In this document: positions 45,215 to 56,972 of the stretch, in pieces | How positions within the stretch are numbered: the first letter of the stretch is position 1 | How the letters are laid out: the number at the start of each line of letters is the position of its first letter | From: Diplodia intermedia | Lineage: Eukaryota > Ascomycota > Dothideomycetes > Botryosphaeriales > Botryosphaeriaceae | Assembly (NCBI GenBank): GCA_021495925.1 | Contig: JAKEKT010000032.1 | Span: 62,001 to 126,000 of the forward strand | Length of the DNA: 64,000 bases | Direction of reading: 5' to 3' | Made by a program: the position numbers and the translations under genes | Notes under the pieces: generated by a model | The model's database searches: none | What the model saw: the letters and a program-made list of their open reading frames with translations, nothing else | What the model was told of the DNA's origin: nothing

Positions 45215-46114
45215 ATGTCAAAACCAGTGGCCATTGTCACCGGCGCTGCATCCGGCATCGGGCTCGCGGTGAGCAAGCACCTACTCACCAAGGGCTATCG
45301 CGTCGTCATGGCCGACGTCAACGCGAGGGAGGGAGAGCGCATCGCTTCCGAATTGGGCGACGACGCTCTGTTCCAGAAAGCCGACGTTTCGGTATACTCG
45401 GAGCAGGCTGCTCTGTTCCAGAAGGCCTTCACGTGGGGAGAGGGCCGTCTCGACTTCCTGGCAGCCAACGCCGGAATCGACGACCGGCAGAGTCTGTACG
45501 AGACGGATGAGAGCTTGGATGAGGACGGCATCCCGAAGCCGCTGAACCTGAAGACCGTCGGGGTTGATTTGCTGGCCGTCTTCCAAGGTGTCTGGCTCTT
45601 CAAGCACTATGCTCGTAGGAATCCAGGTCGAGGCGGGAAAATTGTCATCACATCTTCTGCTGCCGGCTTCTAGTGAGTAAACCTCTCCGGTGTTACACAT
45701 GCTTGTTCAAAGGTTGACCCGGTCAGTTTCATGGACTCAAATCCACAGTACTGCGCAGCTAAGCATGGTCTGGTCGGACTCACCCGTTCCTGCGGTCCGG
45801 TTTTCTTGAAGGAGAACATCACCGTAAACTGCATCTGTCCCGCCTTCGTCCCGACCAATCTTTGCCCGCCGCATATGCTCGACAGATTCCCCAAAGAGCA
45901 CACCACGCCCATGACGACTGTGTTGAAAGCATTCGACACTTTTTTGGGAGATGATGCCATGACGGGCCAGACAGTCGAGTTGAGTCTTGGAGACCTGTTT
46001 TTCCGCAAACAGATTGACTATCCAAATGAGAGCCAGAGGGTAATTGCAGAGATGGGTGAGAGCTTCTGGGCGGAGGCTTATGAGAGTGTGCCTCCCGCCA
46101 GGAATGGGGTCTGA
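45215..46114 (+). CDS. Short-chain dehydrogenase, 15-PGDH-like
   Basis: Classical NAD-dependent SDR, 281 residues, resembling fungal 15-hydroxyprostaglandin dehydrogenase-like enzymes. Exons 45215-45672 and 45727-46114. The cofactor motif is AIVTGAASGIGLAV; then DFLAANAGIDD, IVITSSAAGF with the catalytic Ser, NPQYCAAKHGLVG (Tyr-X3-Lys) and ITVNCICPAFVPTNL. The acidic residue in VVMADVN after beta2 favours NAD. The C-terminus QRVIAEMGESFWAEAYE is a typical extension. Its 3' end is convergent with the P450 gene, 52 bp apart. Probable role: oxidation of a secondary alcohol in the block's pathway. Confidence 0.9.
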
Positions 46115-46166
46115 AAGGAGCTGATTGGTGTATATACATGCAACTGTGGTAGTCATGAGCCTGCTA

Positions 46167-47908
46167 CTACACCAACCCCTCTCTCTCCGCTGCTTCGAAT
46201 GACTTCCTGATAACTTCGGCGTGTTTCTCCGAACGTACTTTGATGTCTGTAAGGAAGGGGTTGGGAACAGACAAGAATCCTCTGACCATGCCCTGATCAG
46301 GCTCAATCTCCTTACCCTCCGAGTCAATCTTCTTGGTGATGTTGAAGCCCCACAGAGTGCGCACGATATTGATGTACAAGGAGCGCTCTGCCAAATGCAC
46401 ACCTTGACAGACCCTCCTTCCGGCTCCGTAGGTAAAGTGATCCCTCTCATACGGATCACTGACATTGAGATACTCGGCAGCACCCAGCGGCTTGCCGAGA
46501 TATCTCGCTGGGTCGAAGTTCTCCGGATCCTTGTGGATAGACGGGTCCATGTGGATCGCCCTGACACACATGGTAAGCTGTTGACCACAAACACTCCAAA
46601 GGGAGAAGACTCACCACCAGTTGAGCACCACAACCGACCCCTTCGGTATAAAAAACCCCTCATACCAATCATCCTCGGAGCTCGCATGCACCATCCCAAA
46701 CTTGTTAACAGGCCGCCACCGCAGGACCTCCTTGATCAGCGCGCGGGTATACGGCAACGCCTGCTCATCCTCCCACGCCGGCAACCTCTCGGGCCCAACA
46801 ACGCGATCAATCTCCTCCTGCGCCCTCCTCCTCGCTTCCGGAAACAACGTCATGCACAAGACAAAGTTGTTCAGCGTCGACGCCGTCGTCTCGGACCCGG
46901 CCTCGACCAAGCCGCCGCACGTGTACGCGGCCGCCAAGTCATCGATCCCGCTCTCCGCCGGATCATTCAGGTAAAACTCCTTGCAGAAGCAATCCGGCGC
47001 CTCGCCTTGCTCCACCTCGCGCTTCAGCGCGTCCCACAGCCGCAGATACACGGCGCTATCGTGCGCAAACACGCGCTCCCCGAACCGGCGCCACCCGCCC
47101 AACAGCCACTGCGGCCACGCCGCCAGCGCGGGGAAGCTGTCGACAACGTGCGCGCCCGGCGCCGTCATCTCGGTCAGATTGTCGATGACGGTGAAGACCT
47201 CGCGGAGCAGCGGGTCGTCGTCCCAGCGCTTGACGCGGCGGCCGTAGGTCGAGCGCATGATGACGCTGGCGGCGTAGCGGCGGTTGATGTGGTAGAAGCC
47301 GGGCGGGTCTTGCAGCAGCTCGGCCAGCAGCTGGCGCGACTCGGCGTCCTGCATGGGCTGGTGCCGGAGCGCGGCGGGCGCGCTGAGCAGCGCGTGGCCG
47401 TGGCGCCGGATCTGCCGCCAGCGGGCGCCGTACGGCAGGAAGAGCTGGCGGCGCCCGGCGGACGCGACGTCTTGCGCGAGGGGGAGCGCGGGGCGTGAGG
47501 AGTAGATGGAGGAGCGCTTGTCCATGAGGTCTTTGACCGCTTTGGGCGACGACAGCCAGATGTAGTCCGTCCCCCCGATTTTGGTGTGGAAGATGGCGCC
47601 GTAGGTCTGGTGCCAGCGGCGCACTTTGTGGCGGACGAGGTCGGACTCGGCTAGGTCGAGCATGTTGCCGATGAAGGGCAGGCCTTTGGGGCCGGGGGGG
47701 AGGTGGCGGCGGCGGGGATCCTGTGGGAGGTTAGAGGTTGGGCACATGTGGGCGTGGATGGGTTGGTGGTTACTTTGATGGTGTTTGGGACGTAGTAGAA
47801 ATAGGCCGCTAAGAACAGGATGAATGGGGCGGCCAATGTTCCAGCGAGCCAGGCGTAGAGTCCGGGAAGCGGTGCTCCCAACGTCACGGGCAACATTGTC
47901 GACATCAT
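46167..47908 (-). CDS. Cytochrome P450 (first of two)
   Basis: Microsomal P450 monooxygenase, 544 residues. Exons: 47908-47774, 47720-46615, 46560-46167. The N-terminal anchor is LAGTLAAPFILFLAAYFYYV, followed by the Pro-rich hinge LPPGPKGLPFIGN. The I-helix motif is LVEAGSETTAS, the K-helix ExxR is KEVLRWRP, PERF-like NFDPARYLG, and the heme loop FTYGAGRRVCQG has Cys465. It resembles the O-methylsterigmatocystin-oxidoreductase-like group. It is divergent from the FAD monooxygenase (386 bp). The start is the first of two adjacent ATGs at 47908; 47896 is a third option. The substrate is unknown. Confidence 0.92.
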
Positions 47909-48294
47909 CACCGGGTGGATTGTACGAAGTGAGTTGCTGTCCTATTGCGGCCGAACTGCGGACCAATTATATTTGGACCAAAAACGGACAGTCCAGCAGT
48001 GTACGACGAGCCAGACTCCCCAAAGCCACCTTGCGGCAAAATGAGGGGTAACCATGAACTGGCTGCGACGGCCAGCGTTGCACGACCATCTCCCACGAAT
48101 AGTGCAGTCCCCCATCCCCATACTGGACGACCCCACAGCAACCCCGCATTCGGGCCATACCTTCCGCATCGGGGCATGCGCGAGCATCCCAACGTCTCCG
48201 AACAGCAGTATATAGCATTATCACACCGAATCGTTGCCCCTGCCCAAGCCAGCGCGCCAGACCCATCGTCAATCCGCAACCTCAATCGCCAACC
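47909..48294. promoter_or_regulatory. Divergent promoter, P450 / FAD monooxygenase
   Basis: Contains ATGAGGGG at 48041-48048 (within AAAATGAGGGG, 48038-48048) and CCCCGCAT (ATGCGGGG on minus) at 48142-48149. Both fit the site predicted for the block's C2H2 regulator. Confidence 0.55.
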
Positions 48295-49767
48295 ATGCCC
48301 ATCACGCAAACCATCATCGTCGGCGCGGGGCCCTCGGGGCTGCTCCTCGCGCTGCTCCTCGCGCGCGCCAGCATCCCCGTGCTCGTGCTCGAGCAGAACC
48401 ACGACCTGGACCCGTCGCCGCGCGCGACGCACTTTGCGGCGCCCGCCATCTACGAGCTGCGGCGCGCGGGCGTCGCCGACCGCCTGCGCGCCGAGGGCTT
48501 CGCGCCGCGCACCGTGTGCTGGCGCAAGCCGGACGGGACGTACATCGCCGGGCTGGACGGGGGCGTGCAGGACGGGCACCCCGACCGCATGATCTGCCTG
48601 TCGCTGCAGCGGGTGGGGCGGATTCTGTACGAGGAGCTGGGCGAGTGTGGGTGCGCGTCTGTCAGGTACGGGTGCAGGGTTGTTGGGTTGGGCCAGGACG
48701 AGGGGAGGGCGTGGGTGGATGTCGAGGTGGAGGGCGAGACGGGGAAGACGGAGGAACGGATCGCGGCCGACTACGTCGTCGGGTGCGACGGGGCGAACAG
48801 CCAGATCCGCCGCAGCTTGTTTGGGGATAAGAACTTCCCCGGCAGGACGTGGGACGAGCAGATTGTGGCGACGAATGTGAGCCGATTCGCCCCCCCTCCG
48901 CCTCTCCCTCTCAACCGCACATGGCGCTGACTTCTTGCAGACGTACTACGACTTCGACCGCTTCGGCTGGGAGGACTCGAACTTCATCGTCCACCCGGAG
49001 GACTACTACATGGCCGCCCGCATCTCCAAGGACGGCATGTGGCGCGTCACGTACGGCGAGGCGTCCGGCTTGAGCCGCGAAGAGCTGCTCGCGCGCCAGC
49101 CGGCAAAGTTCGAGAAGATGCTGCCGGGCAACCCGAAGCCCGACCAGTACAACGTCGTGAGCATCAGCCCGTACCGCATCCATCAGCGCATGGCGGAGAA
49201 GATGAGGGTCGGCCGCTTCCTGCTGGCTGCCGACGCTGCTCACCTCGTGAACCCTTTGTAAGTCGTCCTGAACGGGCGGGCTCGGCCCTGCACTGACTTT
49301 TGTAGTGGTGGGATGGGGCTCATGGGCGGCATCGTGGATGTCGGCGGCCTCTACGACTGTCTGGTGGGGATCCATGAGGGGAAGGCGGATGAAACCATCC
49401 TTGACAAGTACAGCGATATTCGGCAGCAGAAGTGGCGAGACTTTAGCGATCCCATTTCGTGCGAGAACCTGCGTAGGTTGTGGAAGGATCCAGAGACGAT
49501 TGGTGACGAGGACGAGTTTTTGCTGGCGTTGAAGAGAACCGCGGTGGACGCCGAGTTCTCGGACGAGTTTCAAAAGGTGAGTGGAGCTCCTTCGGCTGCG
49601 GTAGGAGGTGCTGATCAATTTTGCTGCAGGGAATATACGCCCTTCAACACGACTTCACCCAGTACTACAGGGATAAGGCGCCTGTGGCGGACGTGCAGAG
49701 AACAGATGCCAAGGTGGATGTGGGCCCGGCAGCGGACTACGTGAGGATCATGGCTGCGGTGAGATGA
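48295..49767 (+). CDS. FAD-dependent monooxygenase, PHBH type
   Basis: Flavoprotein aromatic hydroxylase of the p-hydroxybenzoate-hydroxylase fold (FAD_binding_3), 435 residues. Exons 48295-48876, 48941-49257, 49306-49576, 49630-49767. The Rossmann motif is IIVGAGPSGLLLALLLARA with Glu at the end of beta2 (VLVLEQN), then ADYVVGCDGANSQIRRS (the DG motif), and RFLLAADAAHLVNPFGGMGL (the GD motif and the Pro contacting FAD). There is no C-terminal thioredoxin-like domain, unlike phenol hydroxylase. Family reactions are hydroxylation or oxidative decarboxylation of phenolic substrates with NAD(P)H. It suits an aromatic catabolic route with the neighbouring P450s. Confidence 0.92.
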
Positions 49768-50098
49768 GAAGCGGCGTATGGATGCTGTACGTTATTCAGG
49801 TTGAGCAATTTGCTATTGATTTTGCTGTCTTCAATCTTATCCAGCCGGTTTGGATACCTAGTCTCTTACATCAATTGGGGCCGCAAAAGGCGTACTCTTG
49901 TAATTATATCACTGGCCGAGAGAGGCTCCAAACACCCGTTGAAGTGCCATTCTGACATTCTATATGATGGATCGAAGCGCCAATCTGGTGTCCGAACAAT
50001 GTCACATGGAAATTGTATTACGGATCCACATGAGACAAAACGAAGCTTAAACCAGCAATTTGCTATCAAAAATGCACCACATCAGGCCCCCTACCCAC
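49768..50098. other. Intergenic, convergent gene ends
   Basis: 331 bp between the 3' ends of the monooxygenase and the second P450. Nothing recognised. Confidence 0.45.
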
Positions 50099-51837
50099 CT
50101 ACCCCACCACAACCCCATCCACGCCCACCCTCCTCTCCCCCAACCAGAACCCCTCCCTCGCCGCCGTCTCCCACTCCCTCCTCACCACCTCCTCCCTCGC
50201 CGCGCTCCTCGGCCGAAAATCCACCACATACCGCTTCGGCACCGTATTGACGCCGGGCTCAAACGCCGCATCCGACAAATCCAGCTCGCCCCTGGGCACA
50301 ATCTCAAACGCCCACAGCACCTTCGCAAGGGTAACAAACAGACTATTCTCCGCCAAATGCATGCCGGAGCAGATCCTCCTCCCCGCGCCAAAACTCCAAT
50401 GATCCCTCCCCTCCGCATCCGCCCTCGCCGCATACACGCCCGCGCGCTCGGGAAACGCCAGATACCTCTCGGGGCGAAACGCATCGGGATCGGGGAAGCG
50501 CGCGGGGTCGTGGTGGAGCGCGTACTGGTTGATCGCGACGACCGTGTTGGGCGGGATCCAGTACCCGCCGTAGGTGACGCCCGCCGTCGTGTAGTGCGGC
50601 GTCCCGAACGAAGTGATGGGCCGCAGCCGCAGCACTTCCTTGGCGATCGCTCGGATGTACGGCAGCGCGGGCTCGTCGGCGAAGGTGGGCGAGCGCGTGT
50701 CGTCGCGCAGGTCGGCGGCGGCGCGGGCTTGCGCGGAGGGGTGCGCGGCGAGGTATTTGAGCGCCGTGTTGAGCGTGCTGGATGTCGTTTCGGACCCGGC
50801 TTCGATCATGGCTGTGGACGGCGCGCGCGCGCAGTGGCGTTAGTGAGGGGAGGAGAAGGGGAGCGGGTGGCTGTGTTTGGGGGAGGAGGGGGGCAGGGAC
50901 GCACTGCCGGCGACCCAGGCCGCTTGGATCTCGCTGATGTCTTGGGTGCGGTAGTCGGTTTCGATGAACTGCTTGACGAAGCATTCGGGGGCGGTGTCGG
51001 TTTCCATTTGCTGCCGCAGCGTGCGCCAGTACTTCGTCCAGATGGCCGTTTGCCGCTTCTGCATGGCGAGCGCGGGCTTCCTCCACCATTGCAGCCAGGT
51101 CGGTAGCTTGGCGAGCGGGGGGACGAGGTCGGGGAGGAATCCGTTTGTCGGAGGCATGTTTTCGGTGAAGTCTTTCATCAGGCCGTAGATCTCTCTCGTG
51201 TCTTCGCAATCCTGTGGACGTGAGCAACGTGGTTAAGCAAGGACGGGGCGGGCGAACCCACGAATTTAGGTATTCTTCTCCCGTAAGTAGATGTCATGAC
51301 GACCGAGGTAGTGTAGCGCCTGCAGTGGTCGTACGTGTTCTCCGGATCTTCCAGGATGTCGTGCAGCAGCTGTTTGGCTTCAAACTCCTGGCTCGGCTTG
51401 AACGTGTCCGAGGCCTTCGGGGTCAGTAGCTTGTGGACGATGGCCCTCAGCCGCCGCCATCGGGGACTGTACGTCATGAGCAAGAAACGCATGTCTCCCG
51501 AGATGATGTCGGCGCCGACGGGCATTGGTGGCCTGCCCGAAGTGGAGGCGGATTGCTTGTCCATGATCTCCTTCACCGCAGCGGGGCTGTTGAGGAAGAC
51601 CCAGTTCTCCCAGCCCAGCTGCAACGAGAACAGCTCGCCGTACTGGTTTGCCCATTCGATGAACTGCCGTTGGGAGCCTGTTGGCTTCAGCAAGTGAGCA
51701 TGTCCGATCAATGGCACTTTCCCGCCGGGCCCAGGAACGGCTCGAAGCCCTTTGGGAGGACTGGGTGCTCGGCGGAACACGAGCTGGTACAGCACGATGG
51801 TCACTATGGGGACAAGTAGAAGCGTAACGAAAGCCAT
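50099..51837 (-). CDS. Cytochrome P450 (second of two)
   Basis: Microsomal P450, 531 residues, same broad group as the P450 at 46167. Exons: 51837-51262, 51211-50905, 50811-50099. The membrane anchor is FVTLLLVPIVTIVLYQLVF; the hinge is AVPGPGGKVPLIGH; the I-helix MIEAGSETTSS is completed across the second splice site; ExxR is KEVLRLRP; the heme loop SFGAGRRICSGM has Cys442. A reverse-complement copy of AAAATGAGG lies at 51899-51907, 62 bp upstream of the start. Two related P450s in one block suggest consecutive hydroxylations or a local duplication followed by divergence. Codon use changes from C- to G-ending along the gene. Confidence 0.92.
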
Positions 51838-52032
51838 GGTTCTGTTGTGCGTGCTCGAATGGACATGAGAGAAGCGTCCAACGCTCACGAAGCCATGTCC
51901 TCATTTTGTCCGTGGGGCTTACCGCGGGCATCTGAGTCAAGGGTTACAGTGGGCGCTGGCTAGCCCATTACAGCAGGTGGGGTGCAGAGTGGGGAAGAAA
52001 GCGTTTGGAGTAAATCAACCCCCCAGCCTCCC

Positions 52033-53024
52033 TCACAGATCCGCCAAGGTGACATAACTCGGCGCCGGCTCATCGCCGTCCAGCTCCGCCCAGGCGGTCC
52101 AGTGCTTCCCCACCATCCTCCGCCCCTCGACCTCATCCGCGACCGCGACGGCCAGATCCGCCGCCGAGATGCCCCTCAGCCGGCCCTCCAACGCGGCGCC
52201 ATCCATCGGATCCCCGGTCAACGGCAAATACTCGCCGCCCGCCTCGTACACCCCCGTGCGCCTCCCCGCCCTGTACAGCGCGGGCGGCGACACATACGTC
52301 CACGCGAACGCCGCATTGCCGTCGAAGAACATGAAGCTCGTGCGCGCCCCGGTCACGAAGCCCTTGGCCTGATCGCCGTCCCTGATGGCGTCCTCGACGC
52401 CGTCCACCACCGCCCTCGTCGCGGCCGTCGCCCGCCCCTCGCGCGCCGCGATGCGCGCGTCCCGGTACGCCCGCAGCCGCGCGCCGATGGGGCCGAGCCG
52501 CTCCTCCATGTACGCCGTGTGCGCCTCGCTGTCGGCGATGCCGCGCCGGTACGCCAGCCAGAAGTCGGGCGTCTCGGCCGCGGTCTGGAAGGGCGCCCGG
52601 CCGGGGACGGTGAGCGAGCCCGTGCCGCCGATTTGCACCAGGTACGGCGTCGAGGCGAGGCGGACGGCGAGGATGATTTTGCGCGTGACTTCGAGGAAGG
52701 GCACTGTTTTGGCGTGTGAGTTGGTTGGCTGGCGGTGGGTGGAGAGGGCGGGACCCAACTGTATTGCAGGGCGTCGGCGCCGGCCGTGTGCGGGCCGTAG
52801 GCGTTGACGAGCACGTCGAGGCCGCGGAAGGCGGCGGCGAGGGCCGAGATGTCTTGGGTCGAGACGTCGAGGGTTGTGGGCGTGTAGTGCGGATGCGTGC
52901 CGATTTTGTCGGGGCTGCGCGAGAGCCCGACGACTTGGTGGCCGCGCCGGAGCAGCTCGACGCAGAGGTGCGAGCCGGTGAAGCCGGCGGGGCCGATGAC
53001 GCCGACGCAGAGGGGCTTTGGCAT
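52033..53024 (-). CDS. NmrA-like NAD(P)-binding protein
   Basis: Atypical SDR / NmrA-like protein, 311 residues. Exons 53024-52760 and 52703-52033. N-terminal dinucleotide motif GVIGPAGFTGSHLCVELL (GxxGxxG) with Arg in GLSRSPDK, favouring NADP. Then DVSTQDISALAAAFRGLDVLVN and IGGTGSLTVPG. It has no Tyr-X3-Lys pair, so it may be an isoflavone-reductase-like reductase, an epimerase or a redox sensor. The splice site has an uncommon GTTGGG donor but keeps ALQY-MPFLEVTRK in frame. It runs in the same direction as the second P450, 195 bp upstream. Confidence 0.85.
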
Positions 53025-53177
53025 TTTGGGTGGCGTGGAGAGATGGTGGAGGATGGTGGTCACGGATGCATGCAATCGCGTCCCAAGTTTTGTAGGCGCA
53101 GCGTGCGTACCCCACTCCAGAATGCAGCTCAACCCCACCGGGCGCATGCATCTCGTATGTTTTGTTATGGTACAGGA

Positions 53178-54270
53178 CTATGGTCTTTCGTCGTTGGGTA
53201 TCTTCTCTGCTGCGGCACGTTTCATGTCCTCGTCCAAGAGAGCCATGAGCACCTCGTCCGAACCTTCCTTCATCCATTGGGCATCGTGCGCTAGAGCTAC
53301 ATGGGCTCCCATTTCCTCAAACTCCCTGATCCGTCGTACAGTCTCCTTGGCTGCGGGGATGTCCGCCTGGAGACATGTCTTCTGCCCGGTGGCAACTTCG
53401 AAGACGGCAAACTCGCACGACCCGTCAAGAAGTTGCCTGGCCCATCTGGTTAGCTCAACTGTCTGCTCCGATTGGTATGAAGGCCTCACCTTGAATGGCA
53501 GCAGTCACTCCCAAGCAGAACCCAATCTCCTCTTGGTGTGCACGCCGCGGCGCAGAGGTTCCCGGGCATGTGGCCCGGTGCCTGGATGATGACAAAACTG
53601 CCGTCGCCGAAGAAGTCCATTGCCTTCTCGAAGGGCCCGAAAGGCTTCCACGGCCCTCCGAGCTCTTCCCATCTTTCCGTGGCATTCACGGGGTCAAAGA
53701 AGCTGGCATCCCACTGCAACGAGGGATCTTGCAGGTGGCCGGGAGAACAGAAATCCTTTGTGTCGGGGCCAAAATATGCCGTGGCATTGGGGAAAGTCTT
53801 CGCGATGGGCCTGCAGTGGTCCCAGTGGGCATGGCTGATGCGCCGTCAGCCCCGACGTGACAGCTGCGGGAGAGGGTCAGTCACACCTGAACAGCACCGT
53901 ATCTATGCGCTCCGCATCGACCCCGTGACGGCGCAACTGCTCTTCTATCGACACCCGCGGGCCAACGGGATGCACGTCGTCGAACATGAACTTCTGCACC
54001 CACGGCGTGTACTTGGCCGGGTCCTTTGCGCGGCGTCAGCACGGTAGCGGTGGGGGGGGATTAGGGGAGCAGTACGCCATCCATGCCCAGGTCCCACAGC
54101 ACATGTCGATCGGTGGCGGGGTGGTAGATGTGGAAGGCCCAGTTGTACATGCGGAAGCGGTCGTTTGCCGCGCCGTGGTGGAGCTTGCTCATTTCGGCCA
54201 TGAAGCTGCCCCCGTCCAGCAGCCGAAGCTGCACCGCCGACGCCGACTGGGGCAGACTCCGCGATGCCAT
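53178..54270 (-). CDS. Metallo-beta-lactamase-fold hydrolase (lactonase-like)
   Basis: Zinc hydrolase of the MBL superfamily, 314 residues. Exons: 54270-54076, 54023-53887, 53834-53490, 53445-53178. The metal motif H-X-H-X-D-H is at residues 112-117 (SHAHWDHCR), completed across a splice site. APGHMPGNLC supplies the third His, LLGSDCCHS the bridging Asp, and VALAHDAQW the last His. The opening VQLRLLDGGSF and FMFDDVHPVGPR resemble fungal relatives of AHL-lactonase-like proteins. Likely role: opening a lactone intermediate, or thioester hydrolysis. The start is the ATG whose product begins MASRSLPQS; upstream in-frame codons give a longer but less plausible N-terminus. The last intron is short (44 nt). 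Confidence 0.88.
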
Positions 54271-54623
54271 TTCTTGCAATCTTGCTGTCGGTGGTACGCG
54301 GGCGCTGGTGACGAGTGTTCGATGCAATGGAGCCGATGGGCCCGCGCCCGCGCCCGCGCCCCCACTTCGCGCCGGCAGTTGCATCATCTGCCGCCCGAAA
54401 ATGAGGGGCGCGATCTCGGGGTCCACCACCTGCCCGATGCGGAAATATGCGGGGTATGTTTATTTCCCCATGCCCCTCTTTGAGACCGGTCTGCAGCAAC
54501 ACAGTCACTTCGGGGTAAAGCATGGTATGCAGTAGCTCCGCAGAACTCGAGCTACATTTGGAGAAGAAAAAACTTTCCAACGAGGCACCCTCCTACCAAA
54601 CACACTTCACTCAACCTCCCACC
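54271..54623. promoter_or_regulatory. Divergent promoter, MBL hydrolase / HIBADH-like
   Basis: Contains ATGAGGGG at 54401-54408 (within AAAATGAGGGG) and ATGCGGGG at 54447-54454, the same pair of sites as in the P450/monooxygenase promoter. Confidence 0.55.
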
Positions 54624-55666
54624 ATGGCAGAGAGCACAACCAGCACCGCAACAGAACACGGCGCATTCGGTTTCATCGGTACGACCCACCTCCTCAGCCA
54701 AACCACCCCACCCCATCCACCCCCCTAACCACCCACGCTCCCCCAGGCCTCGGCGCCATGGGCACCCCGATGGCCGCCAACCTGCGCAAAAAACTCCCCC
54801 CCTCCACCCCCCTCTACATCCACGACGCCAACCCCGCCGCCAGCCACGCCTTCGCCGCCGCCCACTCCGCCCACGGCCTCATCCACATCGCATCCTCCGC
54901 CAAAGCCGTCGCGACGCACGCCCGCACGCTCATCTCCATCGTGCCGGCCGCCCCGCACGTGCGCGCCGTCTACCTCGACCCCGCCACCGGCGTCGTCGGC
55001 GCGCCGGCAGACGCGTCGCGGCTGATGCTCGAGTGCAGCACGATCGACGTCGGCACCGCGCGGGCGATCGGCGGCGCGCTGGCGGCGGCGGGGCGGGGGA
55101 CGTACGTGGACGCGCCCGTGTCGGGGGGTGTTCCGGGGGCGAAGGCGGGCACGCTGTCGTTTCTCTTCGGCGCGGAGGCGGATGCGGCGTTCCGCGCGCG
55201 CGTGGACGGCGTCGCGGGCGGCATGTTGGGGGATCCGGCGAAGCTGTTCTACCTGGGCGGGCTGGGGAATGGGCTGGCGGCGAAGCTGGCGAATAACTAT
55301 TGTGCGGGCGTGTTTAACCTCGTGTCGGCGGAGGCGCTGAATTTCGGCATCAGGGCGGGCGTGGATAAGGCGGAGTTGGTGAGGGTCATTTTGGCGTCGA
55401 CCGGGGCGTCGTTTATGCTCGAGAAGGTTTGTCCCGTGCCCGGTGTGGATCCGGAGGCGCCGAGCAGTAGGGATTATTCGGGCGGGTTTCGGATGGAGAT
55501 GATGCCCAAGGATATTGGGCTGGCGGTGCAGATGGCGGAGGGGTTGGGGGCGAAGGTCGAGACGGGGAGGGCCGCGTTGAGGGTGTATGAGGAAGCGGCG
55601 GGGGCTGAGGAGTTGAGGGGGAGGGATGCGAGTTGTGTGTATCGGTTTTTGGGTGGGCCCGAGTAG
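54624..55666 (+). CDS. Beta-hydroxyacid dehydrogenase (HIBADH-like)
   Basis: NAD(P)-dependent dehydrogenase of the 3-hydroxyisobutyrate / 6-phosphogluconate dehydrogenase family, 324 residues. Exons 54624-54678 and 54747-55666. Cofactor motif FGFIGLGAMGTPMAANL, the substrate motif DAPVSGGVPGAKAGTL, and GNGLAAKLANNY with the catalytic Lys. The C-terminal PKDIGLAVQMAEGLG closes the helical domain. It may oxidise or reduce a 3-hydroxy acid intermediate late in the block's pathway. It is divergent from the MBL gene. The first 55 codons are nearly all C-ending and the last 100 nearly all G- or T-ending. Confidence 0.92.
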
Positions 55667-55797
55667 GGCGTCGGATGGTGTAATCCACTTTCGTTTGAAG
55701 TGACAGTAGATGAACATCCAACTTGAACACCATTCATCTGCCAATACCAGCCATGTACCCATGTCTGCGGGGAACTGAACGTAGCGTGGGGTACTAG

Positions 55798-55805
55798 ATG
55801 CGGGG
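55798..55805 (+). promoter_or_regulatory. ATGCGGGG site upstream of hydrolase
   Basis: One copy, 103 bp upstream of the hydrolase ATG, matching the predicted C2H2 site. Confidence 0.45.
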
Positions 55806-55907
55806 CGCAGTCGTCAGAAGTACACGTAAATAGCAACAAATCAATTCAACGGCCGTAAAAACGCACACACTGCACCACCCAAACCACAACCCCCAAACAA
55901 CACAACC

Positions 55908-56946
55908 ATGGCCCCCTTCCACGACTCCCACGGCCGCACCTTCATCCGCCACCCCAACGGCCAAACAACCCACTACATCGCCACCGACTTCACGGACCCC
56001 TGGAAACCCCACTCCACCATCCTCATCCAACCCGGCTTCGCCCGCCACGCAAACTTCTGGCACCACTGGATCCCGCCCCTCTCCCCACACCACCGCATCA
56101 TCCGCCGCGACCTGCGGGGCCACGGCCATTCCAGCGTCCCCTCGCCGCCTTACCCCTACACCCTCGCCACCATCCTCGCCGAAATCGTCGACACCCTCGA
56201 CCAGCTCGGCCTGCCCGCCGTCCACTTCCTCGGCGAGTCGACGTCGGGCATGCTGGCCCTCGCCCTCGCCGCGCGCCACCCCGCCCGCCTGCTCTCCGTC
56301 ACCCTCTGCGCGACGCCGACGCACCTGCCGCCCCGCGCGCAGGAGATGCTGGCGTTCGGCGCGGAGTCGTGGCCGGCTGCGCTGCGTGAGTTCGGGGCGC
56401 GTGGCTGGGCGGAGAGGTTGGCGTTGCTGCCCGGGACGGTTGTGGCGCCGGGGTCGGCGGGGGAGGGAGGCGGAGGGGAGGGAGACGAGGGGTATGTCGA
56501 GTGGTGGAAGGACGAGATTGGGGGGCAGAGCGCGGAGGGGTTGGCGGGGTATGCGGGGTTCCTCGCGGGGCTGGATGCGAGGGGCGTCGTGGACGACGGG
56601 GAGGTGGCGAGGGGGGGCGTGCCCGTGTTGGTTTTGGCGCCGGCGAGGAGCGCGGCGGTGTCGGTTGGGGAGGCGAGGTGGTTGGCGGAGAGGGTGCCCC
56701 GGGCGAGGGTCGTGGTTGTGGAGGGGAGGGGGCATGAGATTGTGAGTTTTTTTTTTTTTTTTTCTCTTTCTTTCTTTTCCTTTTGCGGGTTTGTGTTTCG
56801 GTTGCCCTTTGTTGGAGGGTGGTGGGTTGATGCTGACTGACTCTTGGTAGTATACGGAAAAGGCGGAGGAGTGTCAGAAGGCGTTTTTGGAATTTCTGGA
56901 GGATGTGGAGGCGGGTAGGGTGAAGGCGGAGGCGGCGGGGGAATGA
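55908..56946 (+). CDS. Alpha/beta hydrolase fold protein
   Basis: Soluble alpha/beta hydrolase (Abhydrolase_1), 309 residues, resembling C-C hydrolases, epoxide hydrolases and 3-oxoadipate enol-lactonase-like enzymes. Exons 55908-56741 and 56851-56946. ILIQPGFARHANFW supplies the oxyanion region, RDLRGHGHS is the usual strand-4 motif, the nucleophile elbow is LGESTSGML (Ser), the acid is probably in VLVLAPARS, and the His is in VEGRGHEI just before the intron. The intron holds a T15 run. The 3' end is 26 bp from the convergent regulator. Likely role: hydrolysis of an ester, lactone or ring-cleaved intermediate. Confidence 0.9.
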
Positions 56947-56972
56947 GACATGTTTGCGATTCCTGTGGGCAG

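Noticed and set aside
46221..47498. Long plus-strand frame opposite the first P450
   Set aside because: Antisense to a clear P450; high GC leaves shadow frames open. The same applies to frames opposite the second P450, HIBADH-like, esterase and lyase genes.
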